From contig NZ_JAHRCY010000023.1 in assembly GCF_019083965.1 (NCBI RefSeq), forward strand, positions 53,930-117,929: 64,000 nucleotides of DNA, in the 5' to 3' direction. The notes beneath the pieces are model-generated. The model was not told where the DNA came from, ran no database searches, and was given only the letters and a program-made list of their open reading frames with translations. Position numbers and translations under genes: made by a program. Source of the DNA: Catellatospora tritici. Its GTDB lineage: Bacteria; Actinomycetota; Actinomycetes; Mycobacteriales; Micromonosporaceae. Of the stretch, positions 56,911 through 64,000 are shown piece after piece; within the stretch, counting starts at the first letter, position 1, and each line of letters opens with the position of its first letter.

Positions 56911-59313
56911 TCAGCGGAGCTTGTCGAGGCCCGCGCGGCGCAGGGCCTCGGCCATGGCGTTGTTGGCGATGGGCTCGTTGCGCTGCTGGCGGGGCTGCCC
57001 GCCGCCGCGCTGGCCGCCCCGGTCGCCGCCGCGCTGACCGCCGCCGCCACCGCCACCGCCACGGTTGTCGCCACCGCGGTTGTCGCCGCCGCGCTGGCCG
57101 CCGGGGCGGTTGCCGCCGCCGGTCGGGGTCGCCTCGTCGTCCAGGCGCAGGGTCAGCGAGATGCGCTTGCGCGGGATGTCCACGTCCAGCACCTTCACCT
57201 TGACCACGTCACCGGACTTCACCACGTCGCGCGGGTCCTTGACGAACGTGTGCGACAGCGCCGACACGTGCACCAGGCCGTCCTGATGCACGCCGATGTC
57301 GACGAACGCGCCGAACGCGGCGACGTTGGTGACGACGCCCTCCAGCAGCATGCCGGGCTGCAGGTCGCCGATCTTCTCGACACCGTCCTTGAACGAGGCG
57401 GTCTTGAAGGCCGGGCGCGGGTCGCGGCCGGGCTTCTCCAGCTCCTTGATGATGTCGGTGACGGTCGGCAGACCGAAGACGTCGTCTGCGTACTCGGCGG
57501 GCTTGAGGGTGCGCAGCAGCGAGCCGTTGCCGATCAGCTTGGCCATCTCGACGCTGTTCTGCTTCAGGATCCGTTGCACCACCGGGTACGCCTCGGGGTG
57601 CACGCTGGAGGCGTCGAGCGGGTTGTCGCCGTTGGGGATGCGCAGGAAGCCCGCGCACTGCTCGAAGGCCTTGGGGCCCAGCCGCGCCACGTTCTTGAGC
57701 GCGGTACGGGACCGGAACGGCCCGTTGGCGTCGCGGTGCAGCACGATGTTCTCGGCCAGGCCCGCGCTGATGCCGGAGACCCGGGCGAGCAGCGGCGCGG
57801 AGGCGGTGTTGACGTCGACGCCGACGCCGTTCACACAGTCCTCGACGACGGCGTCCAGCGAGCGCGACAGCTTCACCTCGGACAGGTCGTGCTGGTACTG
57901 CCCGACCCCGATCGACTTCGGGTCGATCTTCACGAGCTCGGCGAGCGGGTCCTGCAGGCGGCGGGCGATGGAGACCGCGCCGCGGATGGAGACGTCGAGG
58001 CTGGGCAGCTCCTGCGAGGCGTACGCGGAGGCGGAGTAGACCGACGCGCCCGCCTCCGATACGACGATCTTGGTGAGGTTGAGGTGCGGCGCCAGCTTGA
58101 TCAGGTCGGTGGCGAGCTTGTCGGTCTCGCGGGAGGCGGTGCCGTTGCCGATCGCGATCAACTCGACCTTGTACTCGGCGCACAGCTTGGCCAGCGTCGC
58201 CAGCGACTCGTTCCAGCGGTTCGCGGGCACGTGCGGGTAGATGGTGTCGTACGCGACGACCTTGCCGGTGGCGTCGACGACGGCGACCTTCACGCCGGTG
58301 CGGAAGCCCGGGTCCAGGCCCATGGTGGCGCGGGTCCCGGCGGGGGCGGCCAGCAGCAGGTCGCGCAGGTTCATCGCGAAGACCCGCACCGCCTCCTCCT
58401 CGGCCGCCTGCCACAGTCGGGTGCGCAGGTCCAGGCCCAGGTGGACCAGGATGCGGGTGCGCCAGGCCCAGCGGACGGTGTCGTTGAGCCACTTGTCGGC
58501 CGGGCGGCCGCGGTCGCTGATGCCGAACTTGGCCGCGATGCGCTGCTCGAAGATGGTCGGCCCGGCCGGGGCGCCCTCGGGCGCGGGCTCGTCGGGCTCG
58601 GTGACGAGGTCGAGGACCTCCTCCTTCTCGCCCCGGAACATCGCCAGGATGCGGTGCGAGGGCAGCTTGCTGTACGGCTCGGAGAAGTCGAAGTAGTCGG
58701 AGAACTTCGCCCCCTCCTCGGTCTTGCCGTCGCGGACCTTGGAGACCAGGCGGCCCCGGATCCACATCTGCTCACGCAGTGCGCCGATCAGGTCGGCGTC
58801 CTCGCCGAAGCGCTCGACCAGGATCGACCGGGCGCCCTCCAGCGCGGCCGCGACGTCGGCCACGCCCTTGTCGGCGTCGACGTATCCGGCGGCGGTGGCC
58901 TGCGGGTCCTGCGACGGGTCACCGATCAGGGTGTCGGCCAGCGGCTCCAGTCCGGCCTCGCGGGCGATCATGGCCTTGGTGCGGCGCTTGGGCTTGAACG
59001 GCAGGTAGATGTCCTCCAGCCGCGCCTTGGAGTCCGCCGCCATGATCAGCGCTTCGAGGGCGTCGTCGAGCTTGCCCTGGGAGCGGATCGACTCCAGGAT
59101 CGTGCCGCGCCGCTCCTCCAGCTCGCGCAGGTAGCGCAGCCGCTCCTCCAGCGTGCGCAGCTGTGCGTCGTCCAGTGCCCCGGTCACCTCCTTGCGGTAA
59201 CGCGCGACGAACGGGACCGTCGCCCCGCCGTCGAGCAGCTCGACCGCCGCGATGACCTGGTTCTGCCGTACGCCGAGTTCCTCGGCGATGCGCTGTGCAA
59301 TGGACGTCGTCAC
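56911..59313 (-). CDS. tex: Tex family RNA-binding protein with RGG-rich tail
   Basis: About 800 residues from GTG 59313. The standard Tex layout is present: N-terminal HTH/helical region (TTSIAQRIAEELGVRQNQVIAAVELLDGGATVPFVARYRKE), a YqgF-like domain (about 330-450; GLDPGFRTGVKVAVVD, IAIGNGTASRETD), helix-hairpin-helix motifs (about 500-570) and S1 domain (about 645-715; GMLLEGVVTNVAAFGAFVDIGVHQDGLVHVS). Tex links to transcription and ribosome function. The last about 75 residues are Gly/Arg/Gln RGG repeats, then a short helix (NAMAEALRRAGLDKLR). RGG tails usually add nonspecific RNA binding. The antisense frame is open but is a shadow. Confidence 0.9.
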   Translation of the reverse strand: MTTSIAQRIAEELGVRQNQVIAAVELLDGGATVPFVARYRKEVTGALDDAQLRTLEERLRYLRELEERRGTILESIRSQGKLDDALEALIMAADSKARLEDIYLPFKPKRRTKAMIAREAGLEPLADTLIGDPSQDPQATAAGYVDADKGVADVAAALEGARSILVERFGEDADLIGALREQMWIRGRLVSKVRDGKTEEGAKFSDYFDFSEPYSKLPSHRILAMFRGEKEEVLDLVTEPDEPAPEGAPAGPTIFEQRIAAKFGISDRGRPADKWLNDTVRWAWRTRILVHLGLDLRTRLWQAAEEEAVRVFAMNLRDLLLAAPAGTRATMGLDPGFRTGVKVAVVDATGKVVAYDTIYPHVPANRWNESLATLAKLCAEYKVELIAIGNGTASRETDKLATDLIKLAPHLNLTKIVVSEAGASVYSASAYASQELPSLDVSIRGAVSIARRLQDPLAELVKIDPKSIGVGQYQHDLSEVKLSRSLDAVVEDCVNGVGVDVNTASAPLLARVSGISAGLAENIVLHRDANGPFRSRTALKNVARLGPKAFEQCAGFLRIPNGDNPLDASSVHPEAYPVVQRILKQNSVEMAKLIGNGSLLRTLKPAEYADDVFGLPTVTDIIKELEKPGRDPRPAFKTASFKDGVEKIGDLQPGMLLEGVVTNVAAFGAFVDIGVHQDGLVHVSALSHTFVKDPRDVVKSGDVVKVKVLDVDIPRKRISLTLRLDDEATPTGGGNRPGGQRGGDNRGGDNRGGGGGGGGQRGGDRGGQRGGGQPRQQRNEPIANNAMAEALRRAGLDKLR

Positions 59314-59347
59314 GCCGCCATTCTGCCCGCCCCTGACCTGGAAAGGG

Positions 59348-60535
59348 TCACAGGGGGACCGTGGCGGGGAAGCCGGTGCGTCGCCCGGCCGCCACACCGA
59401 CCAGCCCGATGCCCACGAGCACCCCCGCGACCAGCGGCAACGCGCCCACCCCGAACGAGTCCAGCACCAGGCCGCCGAAGAGGGCGCCACCGCCGATGCC
59501 GAGGTTGAACGCCGACGCGTTCAGGGCCGAGGCGGTGTCGGTGGCGCCGGGCGGGGCGGCCCGCAGGGTGGCCGCCTGCACGCCCAGCGCCAGCGAGTTC
59601 AGGGCCATCCCGGCCAGGCAGCAGCCGACGACGGCCAGGGCGACCGAGCCGCGGCCGACGGCCAGCAGCACCAGTGCTCCGGTCAGGACGACGCTGCCGC
59701 CGAGCATGCCGACGCGGGGCCGCTTGTCGATGAGCAGCCCGGCCAGGAACAGCCCGATCGCCCCCGCGACGCCGTAGCCGAGCAGCACCGGGCTCAGCCC
59801 CTGCTCGTTCACGCCCGCGTGCAGCAGGAACGGGGAGATGTAGGTGAAGAAGCTGAAGAAGCCAAGCATGGTGACGGCGGTGGTGATGACGACCACGGTG
59901 ACGGCCGGGGTGCGCAGCACCTGCAGCAGGCTCAGGTCGTCGGCGGCGTCGGCACCGGGCAGGTCGGGCAGGATGCGCCAGCCGAGCAGCACCAGCAGCA
60001 GCGACACCCCGGCGAGGGCGACGAACGCCGTCCGCCAGCCGAGCGCGATGCCCAGGGCGGTGCCCGCCGGGACGCCGAGCAGGATGGCCAGGGTGCCGCC
60101 GGTGAAGACCAGGGTCATCGCGCGGCCGAGGCGGGCCGGGTCGACCATGCGGGCGATGTATCCGGCGAGCATGGCCCAGAACAGGCCGTGGGTGAGGCCT
60201 CCGGCCAGGCGCGCCACGGCGGCGACCGGGTACACGGTGGCCACGGCCATGAGGATGTTGCTGGCGGCGTATCCGGCCAGCGCGCCGGTGAACAGGGTGC
60301 GGCGCCGGACGCGGGCGGTGGTGCGGCCGAGCGGGGCGGCGAACAGGGCGACCATCAGGGCGTACCCGGTGACGAGGATGCCGACGCGGGCCTCGGAGGA
60401 GTGCAGGTCGCGGCTCATCGAGCTGAGCAGGCCGGTGGGCAGCATCTCGGTGGTGACCGACAGGAAGGTGGCGGCGGTGAACAGCACCAGCGCTGCCACG
60501 GGCCAGGGGGTACGGGTGGTTCTGTCGGCGCTCAC
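59348..60535 (-). CDS. MFS transporter (drug:H+ antiporter-1-like)
   Basis: 395 residues, twelve helices. FLSVTTEMLPTGLLSSMSRDLHSSEARVGILVTGYALMVALFAAPLGRTTARVRRR (about 24-79) contains the loop 2-3 motif, and motif C-like GTLAILLGVPAGTALGIALGWR (about 147-168) marks the DHA1 exporters related to chloramphenicol/arabinose efflux proteins (CmlR/AraJ). GTG 60535. Located 34 bp upstream of tex on the same strand, so it may be co-transcribed. Substrate unknown. Confidence 0.85.
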   Translation of the reverse strand: MSADRTTRTPWPVAALVLFTAATFLSVTTEMLPTGLLSSMSRDLHSSEARVGILVTGYALMVALFAAPLGRTTARVRRRTLFTGALAGYAASNILMAVATVYPVAAVARLAGGLTHGLFWAMLAGYIARMVDPARLGRAMTLVFTGGTLAILLGVPAGTALGIALGWRTAFVALAGVSLLLVLLGWRILPDLPGADAADDLSLLQVLRTPAVTVVVITTAVTMLGFFSFFTYISPFLLHAGVNEQGLSPVLLGYGVAGAIGLFLAGLLIDKRPRVGMLGGSVVLTGALVLLAVGRGSVALAVVGCCLAGMALNSLALGVQAATLRAAPPGATDTASALNASAFNLGIGGGALFGGLVLDSFGVGALPLVAGVLVGIGLVGVAAGRRTGFPATVPL

Positions 60536-60681
60536 TCCACGACGGTAAGCGCTCTCCCGGCGAACCTCACCTTACTTATCCGGGTGAACTCCGACACAGG
60601 CGCTCGGGCCTGGTAGCGCCAGACCACGACGGTCGCGGCCTGGGTCAGTGCGATTGGCAGGGTGGCGTGCTGGCCGGTGGG

Positions 60682-61770
60682 TCAGACCAGGCGCACGTCG
60701 TGGACGGCGGCGGGGGCGGCGAAGGTGAGCAGGGCGGCCGCCTCGGCCACGATCTCGTCCTGGATCGCCGGTGACACGGGCTGGAACAGCTCGACCGTCA
60801 CGGCGGCGGTGTCGCGGTCGCGGGCCAGCCGCCACATCCCGGCGACGTAGCCGTCGACCAGCACCGTGGCCCGGATGATGCCGTTGACGGTGAACACCCT
60901 GGCCCGGTGCGGCTCGGACAGGACGCGGGTGCGGTCGGCGTAGGACAGCAGCATGTTGTCGAACTCGCCGAGCAGGCGAACGGGCGCGGGCGTGTCGGCG
61001 GCGGGGCGGGGCGCGTCGGGCAGGTCGTACAGGGTGGTGCCGGACTCGTCGGTGCAGGTGACCAGGCGGGGCAGCAGCCGGTCGAAGACCTCGCGCAGCC
61101 GGGTCAGCCCCGACCAGGCCTGCGCGTCCCGGACGCTCGCCGGGCCGTACGCGGCCAGGTAGCGCAGCACCGCCTCGTCCACCGACGGCTGCGGCAGCGC
61201 CGCGCCCAGCCAGGTCTCGGCCGAGGTGTGCGCGGCCTGGCCGCTGGTGTTCCACAGCCCGCGCGGGGGCACCTGCACCAGCGGGACGCGGGTGCGCACC
61301 ACCGGCGCGAGCGCGTCGGCGGCGTGGTCGGGCCAGCGCCCGGCCAGCTGCTCGCCCAGCTCGGCGAAGGTCAGCGGCCGCTGCTCGACCAGTTCCCGGC
61401 CGTACGCGGCGACCTCGTCCAGGTCGAGTCCGACCAGCTGTCTGCCGTAGGTGTTGCGCAGCCCCCGGTCGAGCACGGGCTGCACCACCGGCCGCAACAG
61501 CAGGCAGTCGGCGGCGGTGACCAGGTGGATGGTGCCGCGCATCAGCGCGATGCGCACCACCTTGCGTTCGGTGACCAACTGCGACAGCTGCTCGGGCGCG
61601 AACCCGGCCAGCCGCGCCCACAGCCCGACGTACGGCGGGTTCGGGGCTTGGGCCTGCATCCCGGCCAGCCGCTCGATCGCTCGCTCGGCGGGCAGGTCCG
61701 CGCGGGCCAGCAGCAGTTGGCGCGCGAGCACGGCGCGGTTGAGGGCGGCGCGGGGCAGGGTGTCGGTCAT
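60682..61770 (-). CDS. Winged-helix DNA-binding protein (AlkZ/HTH_42 family)
   Basis: 362 residues. MQAQAPNPPYVGLWARLAGF (about 37-56) contains the QxQ motif, catalytic in AlkZ-type DNA glycosylases, and IALMRGTIHLVTAADCLLLRP, LLGEFDNMLLSYADRTRVL and TVLVDGYVAGMW are typical of HTH_42. Family members unhook interstrand cross-links or remove alkylated bases; many are resistance proteins for DNA-damaging metabolites. ATG 61770 preferred. Single gene. Repair function is inferred from the intact QxQ. Confidence 0.8.
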   Translation of the reverse strand: MTDTLPRAALNRAVLARQLLLARADLPAERAIERLAGMQAQAPNPPYVGLWARLAGFAPEQLSQLVTERKVVRIALMRGTIHLVTAADCLLLRPVVQPVLDRGLRNTYGRQLVGLDLDEVAAYGRELVEQRPLTFAELGEQLAGRWPDHAADALAPVVRTRVPLVQVPPRGLWNTSGQAAHTSAETWLGAALPQPSVDEAVLRYLAAYGPASVRDAQAWSGLTRLREVFDRLLPRLVTCTDESGTTLYDLPDAPRPAADTPAPVRLLGEFDNMLLSYADRTRVLSEPHRARVFTVNGIIRATVLVDGYVAGMWRLARDRDTAAVTVELFQPVSPAIQDEIVAEAAALLTFAAPAAVHDVRLV

Positions 61771-61883
61771 GGTCGCCACGCTACGTCGCGGGGCGCGCCG
61801 ATCATCGAGGCCTCGACGCGAGCAAGGCGGCTTGTCGCCGATGCGTCTTCCTCCGGCCCGACGTTCGTGGTAGGAGTGTGGCG

Positions 61884-63041
61884 GTGACCGACGTGATTGC
61901 CGCGCCCTATGTGCCCTGGTTGCCGACCATGCCTTACCGGCCCGAGGCCGACGGGCCGCTGCGCGGGATCCGGCTGGCCGTCAAGGATCTGTTCGATGTG
62001 GATGGCCTGCCCACGGGGGCGGGCAACCCGACGTGGCTGGCCACGCACGCCCCGGCGACCCGGGACGCGGCCGCAGTGGCGGCGCTGCTGTCGGCCGGGG
62101 CCCGGCTGGCGGGCAAGACCCACACCGACGAGATGGCGTACAGCCTGTTCGGCACGAATGCGCACTACGGCACCCCGGAGAACCCGGCCGCGCCGGGCCA
62201 CCTGACCGGCGGGTCGTCCAACGGCACCGCGGCGGCGGTCGCCTCCGGCGGTGCCGAGCTGGGGCTGGGCACCGACACCGGCGGCTCGGTGCGCATCCCG
62301 GCGGGGTGGTGCGGCCTCTACGGCCTGCGGCCCAGCCACGCCCGGGTCAGCCGGGACGGGGTGGTGGCGCTGTGCGGCTCGTTCGACGCGCCGGGGCTGC
62401 TCACGGCAGATCTGGCGCTGCTGCGTACCGCGGCGGGGGTGCTGCTGCGCGGCGGCGCCGACACCACGGCGCTGCGCGGGCTGCTCGCCCCGCCGGACGT
62501 GTGGGAGCTGGCCGGGCCCGAGGTCCGGGCGGCGTTGGCGCCGGCCGTGGACCGGCTGCGGGCGGTGCTGCCGGTGGACGAGAAGCCGCTGTTCGACTCG
62601 GCGGCGCCGGACTACCGGTTCGGCTACGCGGTGCGTACCGGCTGGGAGTTCTGGCAGGAGCACGGCGAGTGGGTACGGGCGGAGAACCCCGTTTTCGGCG
62701 CCGGGATCGCCGAGCGGGTCCGCGCGGCCGCGGCGCGTACCGCCGAGGAGCTGGCCGCGGCCGACCGGGAGATCGCGGCGGTACGTGACACGATGGCGCG
62801 GGTTTTGGACGGGACCGTTCTGGTCATACCGACGGCACCGCAGCCCGCGCCGCTGCGGGGCGCCGACACCGACCCGCTGCGCGCGCCCATCCTCGGGCTG
62901 ACCGGCATCTCCAGCGTCGCCGGGCTGCCCGCGCTGAGCGTGCCCGGCGCCCGTGTCGACGGCCTGCCGGTCGGGCTGTGCCTGGTCGGTGCCCCCGGCA
63001 CCGACGAGTCCCTGCTCGAACTCGCGGAGGTGCTGCGTTGA
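61884..63041 (+). CDS. Amidase signature family hydrolase
   Basis: 385 residues. The Ser-cisSer-Lys triad is visible: Lys in GIRLAVKDLFDVDGLPTGAGN, cis-Ser and neighbours in TGGSSNGTAAAVASG and nucleophile Ser in GTDTGGSVRIPAGWCGLYGLRPSH. It hydrolyses amides or ureas. It is shorter than GatA and lacks GatB/GatC neighbours, so it is not the tRNA amidotransferase. GTG 61884 has AGGAG 7 bp upstream; GTG 61878 is too close. The stop overlaps the next TTG start (TTGA). Confidence 0.85.
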   Translation: MTDVIAAPYVPWLPTMPYRPEADGPLRGIRLAVKDLFDVDGLPTGAGNPTWLATHAPATRDAAAVAALLSAGARLAGKTHTDEMAYSLFGTNAHYGTPENPAAPGHLTGGSSNGTAAAVASGGAELGLGTDTGGSVRIPAGWCGLYGLRPSHARVSRDGVVALCGSFDAPGLLTADLALLRTAAGVLLRGGADTTALRGLLAPPDVWELAGPEVRAALAPAVDRLRAVLPVDEKPLFDSAAPDYRFGYAVRTGWEFWQEHGEWVRAENPVFGAGIAERVRAAAARTAEELAAADREIAAVRDTMARVLDGTVLVIPTAPQPAPLRGADTDPLRAPILGLTGISSVAGLPALSVPGARVDGLPVGLCLVGAPGTDESLLELAEVLR

Positions 63042-63763
63042 CCACCCCCACCACCGACCTCATCCTGGACGAGTCGCCCCCGGCCGGGCTGTGGCAGACG
63101 ATGCGGGCCGACCCCCAGTACGCCCCCGAGCACCTGGCGCTGGCCGCCGTCCGCAGGATCGGACCGCAGGCCGCGCAGTGGGCCGCCACCATGCGTCAGC
63201 GGCACCCGAACATGCACACCGACGGTCTGGCCCAGCTGGCGGTGCAGCGTTTCCGCTGGCACGGGCGGCTGTCCGGGGCGGCGACCGGCGCCATCGGCCT
63301 GCCCGGGGCGGTGTTCGACCTGGCCGGGCTGGCCTGGACGCAGAGCCGCCTGGTGCTGCACCTGGCCGCCGTGTACGGCGTGGACCCGACCCAGCCCGAG
63401 CGCGCCACCGACCTGCTCGTGCTGCAGCGGGTGCACAAGGCCGCCGAGGGCGCCCGGGTCGCGCTCGGCGTGGCCGCCGGGCGGGAGGGGGTCGGCTCGG
63501 CCATCGCCCGGGTCGCCGGGACCTCGACCGCGCGGGCGCTGGCCCGGCTGAGCTGGCGGCTGGCCCAGATGGCCGGGGTGCGGGCGGTGCGCAAGCTGGC
63601 CGCCAAGGCCATTCCGTTCGCCTCGATCGTGCTCGGGGCCTGGGCCAACTCGTCGGCCGTCAACGACGTGGCCCGGCGTGCGATCACCCAGTACCGGCCG
63701 CCCGAGCTGACCGCCGTGCCACTGCCGAGGTCACCCTCGGCCCAGCGCGCGGACGGCAGCTGA
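63038..63763 (+). CDS. EcsC family protein
   Basis: 241 residues from TTG 63038 with GCGGAGG upstream. The EcsC core is visible: FRWHGRLSGAATGAIGLPGAVFDLAGLAWTQSRLVLHLAAVYGVDPT (about 70-115) and GVRAVRKLAAKAIPFASIVLGAWANSSAVNDVARRAITQY. Amphipathic hydrophobic segments suggest membrane association. EcsC was named from the Bacillus ecs ABC operon; its biochemical role is unclear. Coupled to the amidase by TTGA. Confidence 0.8.
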   Translation: MTTPTTDLILDESPPAGLWQTMRADPQYAPEHLALAAVRRIGPQAAQWAATMRQRHPNMHTDGLAQLAVQRFRWHGRLSGAATGAIGLPGAVFDLAGLAWTQSRLVLHLAAVYGVDPTQPERATDLLVLQRVHKAAEGARVALGVAAGREGVGSAIARVAGTSTARALARLSWRLAQMAGVRAVRKLAAKAIPFASIVLGAWANSSAVNDVARRAITQYRPPELTAVPLPRSPSAQRADGS

Positions 63764-63780
63764 TCCGGGTCGGCTAACAT

Positions 63781-63837
63781 CGCGTCTCGGCGACGTGAAT
63801 CCGGTTCAATACGGCCGGGAGGTTGCGCCGAGACGCG
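63781..63837 (+). terminator. 12-bp inverted repeat before the nucleotide-sugar dehydrogenase gene
   Basis: CGCGTCTCGGCG (63781-63792) and CGCCGAGACGCG (63826-63837) with a 33-nt loop. Either the EcsC terminator or part of the leader of the next gene. Confidence 0.5.
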
Positions 63838-63852
63838 CGAAGGAGCAGGTGC

Positions 63853-64000
63853 ATGGCTGTCGACGTGGTCATTCTCGGGCTGGGTTATGTGGGTCTGCCG
63901 CTGGCTCAGGAGGCCGTGAAGGCCGGGCTGAGCGTGCTCGGCTACGACGTGAACGCGAAGCTGGTGGCGTCGCTGAACGAGGGCCGCTCGCACGTGGACG
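63853..64000 (+). CDS. Nucleotide-sugar dehydrogenase (UDP-ManNAc/UDP-Glc dehydrogenase type), 5' part
   Basis: The first about 49 residues only. VVILGLGYVGLPLAQEAVKAGLSVLGYDVN is the NAD-binding N-terminus of the UDP-glucose/GDP-mannose dehydrogenase family, closest in style to WecC-like UDP-N-acetylmannosamine dehydrogenases. It makes uronic-acid sugars for wall or surface polysaccharide. AGGAG lies 7 bp before the ATG. The rest of the gene lies outside the window. Confidence 0.8.
   Translation, partial: MAVDVVILGLGYVGLPLAQEAVKAGLSVLGYDVNAKLVASLNEGRSHVD

Noticed and set aside
56854..59508. Plus-strand frame of 884 codons
   Set aside because: Shadow of tex.
61884..63041. gatA (Glu-tRNA amidotransferase subunit A)
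   Set aside because: Too short for GatA, no gatB/gatC beside it, and it is coupled to an EcsC gene.
1..64000. tRNA or rRNA genes
   Set aside because: I looked for T-loop (GGTTCRANTCC) and rRNA-like stretches and found no convincing cloverleaf; a tRNAscan run would settle it.

Overview
The window is very GC-rich, densely packed bacterial DNA with many GTG starts, four-base ATGA/GTGA start-stop overlaps, Pro/Ser-rich linkers in secreted proteins, LCP and L,D-transpeptidase wall proteins, mycosin and NgcEFG-type transport genes. This points to a filamentous actinomycete, most likely Micromonosporaceae (inference from gene content; no 16S or tRNA gene was seen). About 60 protein genes are supported.

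Layout. 1-9.9 kb: a cut-off quinone-oxidoreductase-like gene, an MBL hydrolase, a small membrane protein, a frame-disturbed intradiol dioxygenase, soluble transhydrogenase, an L,D-transpeptidase lipoprotein, a GT87 membrane mannosyltransferase-like protein and a CNNM/CorC transporter, all on the minus strand. 10-13.7 kb: a methyltransferase and then a three-gene type VII secretion substrate/mycosin cassette with no secretion machine beside it. 14-19.8 kb: a secreted sugar-dehydrogenase-type propeller, a small exported Cys protein, a secreted phosphoesterase, and a DUF350 / DUF1190-like / ATP-grasp module like E. coli yjfL-yjfM-yjfC. 19.9-31 kb: regulators and small enzymes (frameshifted DJ-1 protein, TetR-GNAT operon, LCP protein, EamA-PaiB operon divergent from a MocR regulator, YbaK, GlxA-type AraC regulator with an isochorismatase-like hydrolase). 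31-38.5 kb: a solute:sodium symporter with its DUF3311 partner, an RTX/DUF11 secreted protein, a GAP-family protein, two glycosyltransferases and an SPFH protein. 38.6-54.7 kb: polysaccharide use, with a GH81 beta-1,3-glucanase under two LacI-type operators, RpiR-SIS-NgcEFG (amino-sugar import), a GH16-CBM5/12 enzyme, a GlcNAc-kinase-like ATPase and an alginate-lyase-family enzyme. 54.7-64 kb: an ECF sigma factor fused to a membrane-anchored outer domain, Tex with an RGG tail, an MFS exporter, an AlkZ-like winged-helix protein, an amidase, an EcsC protein and the start of a nucleotide-sugar dehydrogenase.

The most striking non-coding feature is a dispersed family of eight about 60-bp nested palindromes, each an inverted pair of 19-bp hairpins with arm motif GCAGTTTC/GAAACTGC. 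All are intergenic and all lie downstream of at least one gene's 3' end. Three are paired with copies of a second about 62-bp conserved box, and most lie next to a locus-specific tandem repeat. Together they look like a modular intergenic element family (REP/BIME- or MITE-like). A second paired palindrome with GGGGCCC cores sits between two convergent gene pairs.

Three single-base indels that break otherwise typical proteins (two in the dioxygenase, one in the DJ-1 gene) suggest either real decay or residual assembly error.
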